64,000 nucleotides of DNA from positions 1,302,001 to 1,366,000 of the forward strand of contig NZ_CP042304.1 in the NCBI RefSeq assembly GCF_007859655.1, written 5' to 3'. The position numbers were made by a program, and so were the translations under genes. Below are positions 28,065-37,079 of the stretch, piece by piece (position 1 is the first letter of the stretch; each line of letters starts with the position of its first letter). This DNA comes from Devosia ginsengisoli. Lineage in GTDB: Bacteria; Pseudomonadota; Alphaproteobacteria; Rhizobiales; Devosiaceae. The notes beneath the pieces are model-generated. The model saw nothing but the letters and a program-made list of their open reading frames with translations. It made no database searches and was not told where the DNA came from.

Positions 28065-29480
28065 TCAAAATAACCCGAACCACAGGCCCGCAATGCCCAG
28101 GAAGGCGAAAAAGCCGACCATGTCGGTGATCGTGGTGACGAACACCGCCGAGGCGATGGCCGGGTCGGCCTTGAACCTGTCGAGCAGGATGGGGATCAGG
28201 ATGCCCGCCGTGCCGGCCACGACCAGGTTGATGACCATGGCCAGCGCGATGACGACGCCCAGTTGCGGATCGTTGAAGCGCAGCCAGGTGACCAGCCCGA
28301 TCAATATGGCGAAGATGACACCATTGGCGCAGCCAACCACCATTTCACGGGTGATGAGCCGGCGCAGGCGCGGCCCGTCCAGTTCGCGCATGGCCAGCGC
28401 CCGCACGGTCACCGTCATGGTCTGTGTGCCGGCATTGCCACCCATGGAAGCAACGATGGGCATCAGCACCGCCAAGGCCACCATCTGGTCGATCGTGGCG
28501 CCGAACAGGCCGATCACGAAGGACACCGCCACCGCGGTGACCAGATTGACGGCCAGCCAGGGCGCGCGGCTGCGCACCGTATCGACTGTGGCATCGGAAA
28601 TATCCTCGTCGCCCACGCCGGCCAGCAGCTTGATATCCTCGTCGGCCTCCTCGTGGATCACGTCCACGATGTCGTCGATGGTCAGCACGCCGACCAGTCT
28701 TTTGCTTTCATCGATGACGCCGACTTCGACAAGGTCGTAGCGCTCGAAATCGCGGGCCGCCTCTTCCTGGTCCTCATTGGCATCGACCAGCACCAGATTG
28801 GTGTTCATAAGCGCTTCGATGGAGGTGGCGCGGCGGGCGCGCAGGAACTTGTCGAGCGGCAGCGTGCCGAGCACTTGGTAGGAGGCGTCGACCACATAGA
28901 TCTGGTAGAATTCGTCCGGCAGGTCGGGCTCGCTGCGCAGATAGTCGATGGTCTGGCCCACCGTCCAGAAGGGCGGAATGGCGATGAAATCGGTCTGCAT
29001 CCGCCGACCGGCGGAATCCTCGGGGAAATCAAGGCTGCGCTTGAGGCTGAGCCGCTCGAAGGTGGGGAGCTTGGCGAGGACCTCATCGCGGTCCTCTTGC
29101 TCCATGTCCTCGAGGATGGCCACGGCGTCGTCATTGTCGAGACCGCTGACGCCGCGGGCGATTTCCGCATTGGGCAATTCGTCCATTAGCTCGACGCGGA
29201 CGCTCTCGTCCACCTCGGTCAGCGCCGAATAGTCGAAGCGGTCGCCCAGCAGCCGCACCAGATGCAGGCGCTCGTCGGCATCGAGGGATTCCAGCACGTC
29301 GCCGACATCGGAGGTGTGCAAAGGTTCCATCACCGTGGCGACATCGTCATCCCGCGCCGCAGCCAAATAGGCGCGCAGGCGTTCAAGCCACAGCGGACTG
29401 ATGTGGTCATCGGCGTCGCGCAGCACATTGTAGTCGATCCCGGCCTCGGGGCCGGGCATGGTCTCGGGATCTGTGCTCAT
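28065..29480 (-). CDS. mgtE: Magnesium transporter MgtE
   Basis: 471 residues: an N-terminal acidic superhelical domain (TSDVGDVLESLDADERLHLV), two CBS domains (about residues 140-260) and five C-terminal membrane helices with the pore signature (PIVASMGGNAGTQTMTV). MgtE is a Mg2+-gated Mg2+ channel of the inner membrane. The ATG at 29480 (MSTDPETMPGPEAG) is used; upstream codons are unlikely. Confidence 0.95.
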   Translation of the reverse strand: MSTDPETMPGPEAGIDYNVLRDADDHISPLWLERLRAYLAAARDDDVATVMEPLHTSDVGDVLESLDADERLHLVRLLGDRFDYSALTEVDESVRVELMDELPNAEIARGVSGLDNDDAVAILEDMEQEDRDEVLAKLPTFERLSLKRSLDFPEDSAGRRMQTDFIAIPPFWTVGQTIDYLRSEPDLPDEFYQIYVVDASYQVLGTLPLDKFLRARRATSIEALMNTNLVLVDANEDQEEAARDFERYDLVEVGVIDESKRLVGVLTIDDIVDVIHEEADEDIKLLAGVGDEDISDATVDTVRSRAPWLAVNLVTAVAVSFVIGLFGATIDQMVALAVLMPIVASMGGNAGTQTMTVTVRALAMRELDGPRLRRLITREMVVGCANGVIFAILIGLVTWLRFNDPQLGVVIALAMVINLVVAGTAGILIPILLDRFKADPAIASAVFVTTITDMVGFFAFLGIAGLWFGLF

Positions 29481-29572
29481 TGGAGGCCCTTTGTGTGTCC
29501 GGGGTTTCGGGGGCACCCGAAGCTGTAGCCAATCGAGCCGGCATGCGCCAGACTTTAGAAGAGGGATTTGAG

Positions 29573-29959
29573 ATGGTTACGCACAAAATGACCGACGATC
29601 TCGATCAGATTTTCGCGCGCATCGAACAACTGGCCCAGACGCGCGCCCTGCCCGGCGTGGCGCGGGCCACCAGCTATGGCACGCCGGCGCTGAAAGTGCG
29701 CAACAAGAGCTTCGTGCGACTCAAGGATGCCGGCACTCTGGTCCTGCTTTGCCCCGCCGAGCAGAAGACGTTGCTGATGGAAATCTCGCCGGAAATCTAT
29801 TTCGAGACCGACCATTATGTCGGCTATCCCGCCGTGCTGATCCGGCTGGCGGCCATTTCCGACGAGGAACTGTCATTGCGGCTGGAAGACGCCTGGCGCT
29901 TCAAGGCGCCGAAGAAACTGGCGGCCGAACGGCCGACAAAACCACCTGCCACAGACTAG
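29573..29959 (+). CDS. MmcQ/YjbR family DNA-binding-like protein
   Basis: 128 residues. The fold is recognisable from GVARATSYGTPALKVRNKSF, VLLCPAEQKTLLMEISPEIY and DHYVGYPAVLIRL, with the typical C-terminal ELSLRLEDAWRFKAPKKL. The family has a double-wing DNA-binding-like fold of unknown role. A GAGGG site precedes the ATG at 29573; upstream ATGs are in frame but less likely. Confidence 0.8.
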   Translation: MVTHKMTDDLDQIFARIEQLAQTRALPGVARATSYGTPALKVRNKSFVRLKDAGTLVLLCPAEQKTLLMEISPEIYFETDHYVGYPAVLIRLAAISDEELSLRLEDAWRFKAPKKLAAERPTKPPATD

Positions 29960-30054
29960 CCCCGCCACAGCCGCAACTTTGCCAAGAAGCGCCCGTTAGC
30001 TCACAGCTGTGTGAAGACCAAGATCAATCAATGGCTCGATCCAAAGGAGATCCC

Positions 30055-30204
30055 ATGTCCCGAAAACTGCTCGCACCGCTGGCTGTCATGCTGGCGCTCG
30101 CCCTGGCCGCCTGCGATTCCCCACCCGCGGACGGCACGGCACCCCCGGCCGATGCGGCGCCCACCGAGGCTCCCGTCGATCCGGCGGCACCACCTCCGGC
30201 ATAA
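30055..30204 (+). CDS. Small lipoprotein
   Basis: 49 residues. A lipoprotein signal (MSRKLLAPLAVMLALALAAC) gives a mature acylated cysteine followed by an acidic proline/alanine-rich tail of 29 residues. AAAGGAGATCCC is an excellent ribosome site, and a terminator follows the stop. Such short proline-rich lipoproteins are often envelope linkers; the role here is unknown. Confidence 0.72.
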   Translation: MSRKLLAPLAVMLALALAACDSPPADGTAPPADAAPTEAPVDPAAPPPA

Positions 30205-30211
30205 GACAAAA

Positions 30212-30236
30212 GGCCGTCCCGAGGGACGGCCTTTTT
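30212..30236 (+). terminator. Intrinsic terminator of the small lipoprotein gene
   Basis: GGCCGTCCC-GAG-GGGACGGCC followed by TTTTT, eight bases after the stop codon. Confidence 0.92.
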
Positions 30237-30277
30237 CTGTCTCATCCAGAAAGATGACTTCATCCCCGGGGGATGAA

Positions 30278-30294
30278 TGGTGCGGTCGAGAAGA
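30278..30294. other. Left attachment site (att)
   Basis: TGGTGCGGTCGAGAAGA, identical to the last 17 bases of the tRNA-Leu gene at the right end (40433-40449). This marks the far boundary of the island. Confidence 0.9.
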
Positions 30295-30355
30295 AACGCC
30301 GAGAAGAGCGCTTGACCGTTGAAATTACAGGGCTTTTAGCCGCCGCGTTGAAGCC

Positions 30356-30377
30356 GTTTGTAGCGGCGTTTGTAGCG
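30356..30377 (+). promoter_or_regulatory. Possible integrase arm-type sites, left end
   Basis: GTTTGTAGCG occurs twice 12 bases apart, about 70 bases inside the left att site. Related words (CTTGTAGCG, TTTGTAGTG) recur inside the right att site at 40347-40366, as expected for arm sites bound by a tyrosine integrase. Confidence 0.45.
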
Positions 30378-30437
30378 ATGGTCAAGGTCAGTGTGCCACC
30401 TTTTGCGATGTCCCCGAGCTGCCGCTATTGTAAGCGC

Positions 30438-30971
30438 ATGGACAAGACCATCTCTCCTATAGCTCAAGCCGCCATCTGGGATTTCTACAAGCCTCGTCAT
30501 ACCCACACTTGGAACATGCTGGTCTTGTCGTGGCGGGCCATGGACGGTTTGCAAGCTCACACCGATCACGGCTTTGAGGTCGAGTATCTGTGGGAGAACT
30601 TCATCTTCCGCCTCTGGCTATACCGAACCGCCGTGAAGACCCTAACAAGGCTGGGACCGGTGGAAGCGCAGGCGCAGGAGGTTCTGGATACATTCGACAA
30701 AACGTTCGAGGTCAACGGTCGAAACGGCCTCAAGGCTCTCCGGGATATGTTGGAACATTTTGATGACTACGCATCCGGTAAGGGCCGTGGACCTGCTACA
30801 AGAGCGGACGACCTTGACCCATGGCGGACCGTTTCCATCGAGCGATATGAGAGGGGCCAATTCACCATAGACAGGCGCAAATCCTACGATGCAGCGATGA
30901 TGATGAGATCAGGCGCGCATGACGTGGAAGAGGCATTCCTTCGGTGGTATCGCGCACAGGAGACGGGTTAG
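30438..30971 (+). CDS. Unknown helical protein with an R-x4-H motif (HEPN-like candidate)
   Basis: 177 residues from the ATG at 30438 (MDKTISPIAQAAIWDFYKPR). It is predicted all-helical and contains LRDMLEHFDDYASGKGRGP, where R-D-M-L-E-H fits the R-x4-6-H signature of HEPN ribonucleases. HEPN proteins are common in toxin and anti-phage systems. The family assignment is an inference from one motif and overall helicity. It is the first gene inside the left att site and is transcribed towards the unknown gene at 30976. Confidence 0.5.
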   Translation: MDKTISPIAQAAIWDFYKPRHTHTWNMLVLSWRAMDGLQAHTDHGFEVEYLWENFIFRLWLYRTAVKTLTRLGPVEAQAQEVLDTFDKTFEVNGRNGLKALRDMLEHFDDYASGKGRGPATRADDLDPWRTVSIERYERGQFTIDRRKSYDAAMMMRSGAHDVEEAFLRWYRAQETG

Positions 30972-30975
30972 GTCG

Positions 30976-31767
30976 CTATTCTAAGACAGTGCCACCGCCG
31001 CGTTCCCACAGCATGGCCCAGAACTGCTGGTGCCAATCGGTCTGATGCCCATCTAGGTATCGAGACCGCCCAAGCGCAGCCCCAAGCTGGTTGATCTCTT
31101 CCCTCATCGCGACATCCTGCTCCCCGTAGCGGGTAGCCCATATCCTGGCCAATACGTATGTCAGGAGGCCGTGGAAGAGGGTTATGCGGGTCGCCTTCTG
31201 AGCATCATAGGCGCGGGGAGCCATCTCTATGATCGCCTTTATGTCGTCCTCTGGATTTGAACCGTAGTCCAGGCGATGCAGTCTGAGCTGCCATTGAGCG
31301 AGGCCACGACCGTAATGCGCGTAGGGCTGTATGGCCTGGGAGAACTGGCTCATAAAGTCAGACCATGGTTCATCCCACAGGCCGGTACCGCTATTGGGCC
31401 AGACGTTAGCATCAAGCCACGCCCTCAGCTTCCCAGGAGTGAGCCTATCGTCATCCCACCTCAACAGGACGCTCTCCGCTTCGGGGTGCCCGCATACTCC
31501 GAGTTCGATGACGCCTATAGCCTCATAGCATTGCCGGGTGAGTGCCAGCGCGTTGGCGTGCATGCCCTCCCTGTTCGCCCGATTGGCGAGCGAAAGCCCA
31601 TCCAAAAGGAACCAAAAGGCCAGCATGGGGGCGGACCTCACCTGGGGCTGCATATTCAGATCAGCCACCGCCTCCGCGATCTTCGACATGATACGAGGCG
31701 TCAAGCCGTCTGACAGGCGAAACCAGTCAGGGACTGCTCGGTCCGAACCCTCCCTATCGCCCATCAC
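30976..31767 (-). CDS. Unknown island protein
   Basis: 263 residues, soluble and helix-rich (PMLAFWFLLDGLSLANRANREGM is the only fairly hydrophobic stretch). I do not recognise it. The segment ALALTRQCYEAIGVIELG resembles patterns in uncharacterised helical proteins found beside mobile elements. It ends four bases from the end of the convergent HEPN-like gene. It could belong with the next two minus-strand genes. Confidence 0.6.
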   Translation of the reverse strand: MMGDREGSDRAVPDWFRLSDGLTPRIMSKIAEAVADLNMQPQVRSAPMLAFWFLLDGLSLANRANREGMHANALALTRQCYEAIGVIELGVCGHPEAESVLLRWDDDRLTPGKLRAWLDANVWPNSGTGLWDEPWSDFMSQFSQAIQPYAHYGRGLAQWQLRLHRLDYGSNPEDDIKAIIEMAPRAYDAQKATRITLFHGLLTYVLARIWATRYGEQDVAMREEINQLGAALGRSRYLDGHQTDWHQQFWAMLWERGGGTVLE

Positions 31768-31806
31768 TCCCCCATCCTTTTGGGCGGCTGCATCATCGCC
31801 ATCTCG

Positions 31807-32608
31807 CTACTTTGACCGCTCATGCACTAAGAACTTGGGGCGCTCTCTGGACGCCTGCTCGCGTGCCAGCTGGGTCAGGTGGTCAGGGAACACCACCAGT
31901 TGCCTACCATCCAGCTCCACATTTAGCAGGGAGGTAGCGGCGGCGATCACCTCAATGTGGAACCCACTCAGCAACTCGCGCCCGTCCGGCTCCACATCTA
32001 GGTAAAAAGGCCCAGGCGGGTCACGTCGAAGGTTCTCGATGGGGCCACCGAAGGTCATGTACTCCGATGCCCGTTGCATCATGAGCTGACGCTCGTTCCT
32101 GCTGGTGTCGTGGTGTACGCCTCCCAGCTTGTTGGCGGTAAACGCGACAATCTCCCGGCAGGTGAAGAACTCCCCCTTCGAAGTATACCCGGTGCTGCTC
32201 CATGAACCCCTTAGTCGTCACCGTGAGGTGGGACGGGGTGGGCTGGGCAAACTGCGAGGGGCGATCTGTCGGCTCACCGACGAAGTCATTGAAGAACATG
32301 ACCGGAGCCCCCTGAAGCCGAACCCCCGCCGTCAGCAGGTACCTGACGGTAGGGTGTGCAGCCGCTGCTGCCATAGCGCTCCCGTTGTTCAGGACAGGGA
32401 ACGTGGGAGTGAAGCCCTTCTCGTTGCAGAGCCTGCCAAGCAGCCCCTCAATCATCCACCTCCTCAAGATGGCGGATGCGGCGCGTATGCCGCCCTCTGA
32501 GACAGGTACACCGAAGGTGTTCACCAGCCCGTATAGCGTGGCGAGATCAGCCTCCAACAGCGCCTGGAGGTCGGTTAGGGGCTCTCGGCTAGTCACGTCA
32601 CGCGCCAC
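31807..32608 (-). pseudogene. Unknown island protein, frameshifted in a run of five C/G
   Basis: The frame from the ATG at 32608 (MARDVTSREPLTDLQALLEA) is protein-like up to HRVYFEGG. At the five-base C run 32172-32176 the protein-like frame moves: one base fewer gives EGEFFTCREIVAFTANKLGG, then GVHHD, running in frame to a stop at 31807. The repaired product is about 266 residues. The GGVHHD segment recalls a motif of uncharacterised proteins, but I cannot name the family. Start overlaps the end of the gene at 32593. Confidence 0.6.
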
Positions 32609-32901
32609 CGACGATGCTGCTCACGAATGACCAGGGCCCGGCGGACGCTGAGTGCGAGCTTCACCTCATCAAGGGGACCGTGCTTCGCTACTGACCATGC
32701 TGCCCGGAAGGCCCGCTCGTAATCCTCAAAGTCAACTCCATCCTTGCTCTCAGCAAGATGAGGGAAACTCGAATACGAGGGGCCGATACCGTAATCATCC
32801 TCATCTGCCAATTGGCTCAACGGGATGTCGCAATCCGCCTCATCATCAATCCGCCTGATTGCATGATTGGTGACTTCCCACTGCGAACCGCGATAGCCCA
32901 T
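32593..32901 (-). CDS. Small unknown island protein
   Basis: 102 residues from the ATG at 32901 (MGYRGSQWEVTNHAIRRIDD), acidic in the first half and basic at the end (REQHRRWRVT). Not recognised. It overlaps the start of the next gene (32608) by 16 bases, implying an operon of 32901 to 30976. A (GA)n tract lies just upstream at about 32965-32981. Confidence 0.5.
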   Translation of the reverse strand: MGYRGSQWEVTNHAIRRIDDEADCDIPLSQLADEDDYGIGPSYSSFPHLAESKDGVDFEDYERAFRAAWSVAKHGPLDEVKLALSVRRALVIREQHRRWRVT

Positions 32902-32993
32902 CACATGCCCTCCTGCACGACGAACGTGCCATGCCGTGGTACCAAAAAACAATAGACGCCCCACCAGAGAGAGAGAGAGACGCTGGCCGGGCG

Positions 32994-33653
32994 CTATTGG
33001 GCTACCCGCTCAAGAACCCGAGACACCTGCGTGGGCGTCCATGAGCCGCCCCTGGAGGTGGGAATGCCGGTCTCGTTCAGGGTCGATGCAATGCTCGCCA
33101 ACGTAGCTCCGGCCTGCCGCAACGGACCAATGACCTTCATCACCTTCTCTGCTTCCGCATGTGCCTTGGCTTGGATGGCCTCGTTCCGTTTCATGGTCTT
33201 GTCCCGCAGCCCGCCAAGTCGCTTGCCATTGGCCTTCGCTGCCTTGAGGGCGGCCTTGGTACGCTCGCTGATGAAGGTCCGCTCCTGCTCCGCCAAGGCA
33301 GCGTAGATGTGGAGCTGGAATTTGTCCGCGAAGGGCATAGAGGCCACCCGTAGCTTGACCGCCTTGTCATCCATCAGAGTGGCTATGAAGGACACCTTGC
33401 GGCTGAGCCTGTCCAGCTTGGAAACCAGAAGCTCCGCTCCCGTTGACCGCACCCTCTTGAGGGCCTTGGCGAGCTGTGGCCGATCATCCGTCCCACCTGA
33501 AAGGACATCCTGGAAGCGCTCCAGCACCTCGAAGGGCTCCTCAGAAAAGCTGGTCAGGAACACGTCTATGTCCCTTTCCTGGGCCTCCAGACCAAGACCG
33601 CTTTTGCCCTGCTCCTCAGTGCTGACGCGGGTGTAGACAACATACTGCTTCAT
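32994..33653 (-). CDS. Serine recombinase (resolvase/invertase family)
   Basis: 219 residues. The N-terminal catalytic domain begins YVVYTRVSTEEQGKSGLGLE with the active-site serine in RVST; it continues with LVSKLDRLSRKVSF and LAEQERTFISERTKAAL. The C-terminal part is a helix-turn-helix (ATLASIASTLNETGIPTSRG). Members cut and rejoin DNA at short core sites, causing resolution or inversion. A CAGGAG site precedes the ATG at 33653. It lies 2.3 kb from an inverted segment in the same island, but no link is proven. Confidence 0.9.
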   Translation of the reverse strand: MKQYVVYTRVSTEEQGKSGLGLEAQERDIDVFLTSFSEEPFEVLERFQDVLSGGTDDRPQLAKALKRVRSTGAELLVSKLDRLSRKVSFIATLMDDKAVKLRVASMPFADKFQLHIYAALAEQERTFISERTKAALKAAKANGKRLGGLRDKTMKRNEAIQAKAHAEAEKVMKVIGPLRQAGATLASIASTLNETGIPTSRGGSWTPTQVSRVLERVAQ

Positions 33654-33723
33654 GGCGAACTCCTGAACCGAGCAGCAGCCTAATCCGCAATTATCAAATG
33701 TCAACGGTGGTTGTGCATGTGAA

Positions 33724-34290
33724 TCAACACTGGGGCTTCGGGTCGAACGCCTCACGAATGGCATTCCTCCAGACTTCATTCTGTTTAAGCCGCACTAGCC
33801 CTTGGTCGGTGATCTGGTGTTTGCCTCTTCCCTTTCTGGCCACGCAGCCACCAGCATATAGCCCCCGTTCGTCCGTCAAGACGTTATTGACGGAACTGTG
33901 CCACTTCGGCTCGTCCTCGCGTGAACCAGACCTCGCCAAGTCTGTTGCTGTCCAGCCAGTCCACTTCTGGAGCTTGGCCTTGATTTGTTGGTTTGTTCTG
34001 ACCCTGCCATCCGCCAAAGCCTCCAACACCAGCAGCTCGACGACGCTTTCCTCGGTGCGATCTAACGCCACCACATTGCCCCCCTCCTCAACACAGGTGG
34101 CAACACTGCTCAGCATCGCGCGAGCCGTCAACAGCGAGAGCGAGGCATTCGTCTTGGCTGTGCCAGGTTGGTCAGACATGGCATCGATCCGGGTGAGGAT
34201 GTGATCGAAGAAAAAGTAGTCCGGCCACTGGCCCAGCGAAAGCCGAGGGGGCCACGGGGGACGCGCTGTCGTCTTTCTCGATCTTGCCAT
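33724..34290 (-). CDS. Winged-helix protein resembling the Mrr N-terminal domain
   Basis: 188 residues from the ATG at 34290. The C-terminal half has the layout of the Mrr-type winged helix: VELLVLEALADGRVRTNQQI, then EPKWHSSVNNVLTDERGLY and RGKHQITDQGLVRLKQNEVW. No nuclease motif is visible, so it may be a small DNA-binding protein. It is divergent from the small membrane-protein gene at 34334. The N-terminal start is uncertain (M at 34179 is an alternative). Confidence 0.5.
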   Translation of the reverse strand: MARSRKTTARPPWPPRLSLGQWPDYFFFDHILTRIDAMSDQPGTAKTNASLSLLTARAMLSSVATCVEEGGNVVALDRTEESVVELLVLEALADGRVRTNQQIKAKLQKWTGWTATDLARSGSREDEPKWHSSVNNVLTDERGLYAGGCVARKGRGKHQITDQGLVRLKQNEVWRNAIREAFDPKPQC

Positions 34291-34333
34291 CTCAGATTTT
34301 TTCGGCAAAACAAGGCGGGTCTTGGAGGACCGA

Positions 34334-34606
34334 ATGAGAAAACTACTAGCAGCCCCTAATGCGGCTCTAGCATTGGCCTGGGCGGTCAACCTCTACTACC
34401 AGTGGGGCAGCCCGTACGCGCCCTGGTGGGCCAACTGGATGGGGCTGGCAATAGAGGCGCTCTTCATCGCCAACGTCTGGTTCCTCTGGACCGCTGCTAG
34501 TGGCCCCTCGAAGTCCCGCATAGGTCGCCTGATGGGGTACTGGATGGACGCCAAGGAGGCAGAACTAAAAGCTAGGGCCGATAGCGGGGGAGCTGGGGGC
34601 AGATGA
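34334..34606 (+). CDS. Small two-helix membrane protein of the island
   Basis: 90 residues with hydrophobic segments near residues 3-20 and 35-55 (MRKLLAAPNAALALAWAVNL; GLAIEALFIANVWFLWTA) and a soluble charged tail. TTGGAGGACC is a good ribosome site. Unknown function; holin-like or signalling roles cannot be distinguished. Confidence 0.55.
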   Translation: MRKLLAAPNAALALAWAVNLYYQWGSPYAPWWANWMGLAIEALFIANVWFLWTAASGPSKSRIGRLMGYWMDAKEAELKARADSGGAGGR

Positions 34607-34768
34607 TGGTGGATGTCACCACCCCATGGCCACTCTAGCGTCCCCTTCACGGATAACTTTAAGGCCTCTGTTGAGAGGATGGAGCTGGTGGCGATCAACG
34701 TCACGAAACTTCAAAGCTAAACCTATATCAACCCCGGAACCTCTTACTGTGGGGGGGTAATCGACCCA

Positions 34769-35264
34769 CTATATATGGTGTGATCCGGTCGGCGCTCGAC
34801 ACATCATGTTGGTGCATCGAGAACGCCTGCGCAACGCCTCCGGCACCGGCATGGCCTGACGGTCATCCGCCTTCGCCGTGTCCCGCGCTTCCTCATTCAG
34901 CAGGTAGCCGCCCGTCTTGCGGATGCTCGGCAGCACCTCGCGGGTGACCCAGTCCTGGAACTTGCGGGCCTCGGGGCTTATCCGAGTGCATGATGAGCTT
35001 GTAGAGGCCGCTCTCCGGTAGGAGGTTCATCGACTGCGCCTTACTGCCCTTCGGAAATAGGACGGGCTCAGTCTCGCGGGTCACCCGCAGAATTTCTGAG
35101 GGTGAAAGACCACGCAGCCAGCGGGAGGTGCCCGCCTTCAAGTCCATGCCGAGGGACTGGCAAACGTCCGAGGCCACGAACCACGGCTCGGCCATGTGCA
35201 TGATTACGCGCAGCTCAAGGCCAGAGAAGTCGAAGGTGCGAAGGGTGTTTTCGGTGGTGGTCAT
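34769..35264 (-). pseudogene. BRO-N domain antirepressor, frameshifted in a run of four C/G
   Basis: From the ATG at 35264 (MTTTENTLRTFDFSG, with AAAGGAA before it) the frame gives a BRO-N domain: AEPWFVASDVCQSLGMDL, ESGLYKLIMHSDKP. At the run 34973-34976 the reading slips. One base fewer continues KPEARKFQDWVTREVLPSI and RKTGGYLLNEEA, the standard end of this domain, to a TAG at 34769. Phage antirepressors of this type inactivate repressors or regulate lytic genes. The uncorrected frame ends at 34893. Confidence 0.75.
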
Positions 35265-35298
35265 GGGGTTCCTTTCGGGCTCGATCAGCGAGCCGCGT

Positions 35299-35772
35299 TC
35301 AGTTGAGGGCACCCCGCCACCCCTCCCATTGCGAGGGAGGCACAGCCTGCCTAGTGACCACCCGGTAGCCCTTCCTGGCCCGTGTGACTGCAACCTTGCC
35401 GGTCGTCCTTTCCGCGCCCTGGTGCGCCTTTACCAGCCGTTCTGCCAACACCCTGCCTGCCCGGCTCAGGTGCAGCGCATGGCGGCGGGGATTGTCCACA
35501 GCGTACTGTTTGACCACCAGACCCAATCCACCCTCCACCGGGTCAGTGCTGACCAGCGTCTTGAGGTGCCGGGAGGTCGTGGCCTGCGTCATGCCGGAGA
35601 GCGGGGAGACATCTCGCGGCAAGAGGCCTGGATGTTGCGCGATGGTGAGGAACAGCTGGGCCGTCTGAATACTCATCTCGGTCTGGTGTTCGCGTAAGAT
35701 GCCGAGGACATGGATGAGACAAGAGAGGGAGGAGCGACGGTCGATTGGGGCACTGTTTGAAGTCGAGTTCAT
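35299..35772 (-). CDS. MarR-type winged-helix transcription regulator
   Basis: 157 residues. Winged-helix body: LFLTIAQHPGLLPRDVSPLS, GMTQATTSRHLKTLV and LVVKQYAVDNPRRHALHLS, i.e. recognition helix then wing, as in MarR proteins. AGGAAATATCC precedes the ATG. It is the only clear repressor-like gene of the island and probably governs the neighbouring phage genes. Confidence 0.75.
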   Translation of the reverse strand: MNSTSNSAPIDRRSSLSCLIHVLGILREHQTEMSIQTAQLFLTIAQHPGLLPRDVSPLSGMTQATTSRHLKTLVSTDPVEGGLGLVVKQYAVDNPRRHALHLSRAGRVLAERLVKAHQGAERTTGKVAVTRARKGYRVVTRQAVPPSQWEGWRGALN

Positions 35773-35854
35773 GGATATTTCCTAGAATGAAAGAGGCCAC
35801 CCCACCGCGAGAGGCGGAAGAGTGGCCCAGGGATGCCAGCACCTGTGTGTTGGC

Positions 35855-35975
35855 CTATTCCGGCAGTGCGCCTGCCATTGCGTTGAACAACTGGGTCACG
35901 CCCATGGCGTTCTGGAAGACCAGCATCGTCTTGAGCTTCCGAAGATCGGACTGGTCGAAGTCACCCGTAGCGATC
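35855..35975 (-). pseudogene. Detached C-terminal end of the phage virion-type protein
   Basis: On the minus strand the frame reads IATGDFDQSDLRKLKTMLVF, then QNAMGVTQLFNAMAGALPE-stop. This is the typical end of phage internal-virion/DNA-transfer proteins (a K-M/L-x-FQN-x-x-GVTQ pattern). It lacks its own start: codons before 35975 belong to the opposite-strand integrase. The body of the gene is on the plus strand at 37225-39863, and both pieces join in frame at GATCG if the segment between is flipped. Confidence 0.8.
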
Positions 35976-37079
35976 CTGGCTGGTGAAGGCATCCACATCT
36001 CGAAGCCCTCCCATGACAGCCTTGTGGACACCGTCGAGGGCGACCTCCTTGCAGCCATGAGCCACCTGCGCAGGCGGGCAGGGGGTGATTTCCGCCCAGA
36101 TCAACACCGTGATCGGTTCCCGCAAGCCGCGCCCATCGTGCCTCCGAACGTCAAGCTGACGGGGTGGAACTCGTGGCAGGCATTCGAGGCCTGGGTGAAG
36201 GAACGGAAGCCAGCCGTGTCCACCGTGAACAGGTGGCGCGTGGTCTTTCTGGACCTCAACGACTTTCTGGAAAAGCGCGACATTGCGCTCATGACCGAAG
36301 ATGACGCCGTGGCCTGGAAGGACAAGCTCACCGGGACAGGGCGGGTGGCCGCACCATCAACGAGATTTGGCTGACAGGTGCCCGCACGGTTTTCAACTGG
36401 GTCAAGAAGCAGAAGAAGCTGGCAGCAAACCCGCTAGATGGCGTGAAGGTCGCCGTGGCTCGCTCGGGTCCGACTAGGGGAAAGTTCCAAGAGGAAGATG
36501 CCCAAGCCATCCTCAAGGCCACCACGCTTCCCCTCGGTCCACGCGCCTCCATCCATTTCCGGCTGGTGGTGCGGTGGGTGCCGTGGCTGTGTGCCTATAC
36601 CGGCGCGCGTTCGGGCGAGATAACGCAGCTCCGCAAACAGGACATCGAGCAGCATAAGGACGGCTTTTGGATTCTGCATATCACGCCCGAAGCCGGGACC
36701 GTGAAGGGCTCCATGCCGCGCACGGTGGTGCTGCATGACCATCTGATAGAACAGGGTTTCCTGGACTTCGTGAGGAAAGCGAAGCGATAAGCCGGTTGAC
36801 CCGCTCAACCCGCCCCGTCCGCCTTACGTCCTCATGCGGCAGAAGCTAGCCGACTGGGTGCGCAAGATTGGTGTCACCGACCCCGGCGTTGGGCCGAACC
36901 ATGGGTGGCGACACACCTTCAGACGGCGGGCAGCACGAGCCAAGATAGAAGAGCGCATCCGTGATGCTTTCTGCGGCCACACCGACCCAAAGGTTGGTCG
37001 CCGCTTTGAGCTGCCAGACATTGAAGAGATAGCCGAAGCCATCAAGGACTTCCCGCGCTACCCCGTCGAAACCCGCTAG
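35971..37079 (+). pseudogene. Tyrosine integrase, C-terminal two thirds (split by inversion, frameshifted)
   Basis: Starting at ILAGEGIHISKPSHDSLVD, the frame covers the core-binding domain (WQAFEAWVKERKPAVSTVNR) and catalytic domain (CAYTGARSGEITQLRKQDI with the first arginine; NHGWRHTFRRRA with the H-x-x-R box; FCGHTDPKVGRRF near the tyrosine region). There are frame slips at about 36341-36350 and 36781-36790. The N-terminal third is on the opposite strand at 39859-40335. Joining at CGATC gives LSRLGTILAGEGIHIS in frame and a protein of about 525 residues. Confidence 0.85.

Noticed and set aside
32965..32981. (GA)n tract as a phase-variation switch
   Set aside because: It lies upstream of the start at 32901 and outside any supported reading frame, so slippage would not alter a protein; it could only affect a promoter, for which I see no evidence.
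32994..33653. Serine recombinase as the proven agent of the nearby inversion
   Set aside because: The breakpoints share only five bases and no imperfect 26-bp invertase-type sites are visible, so the link remains speculative.
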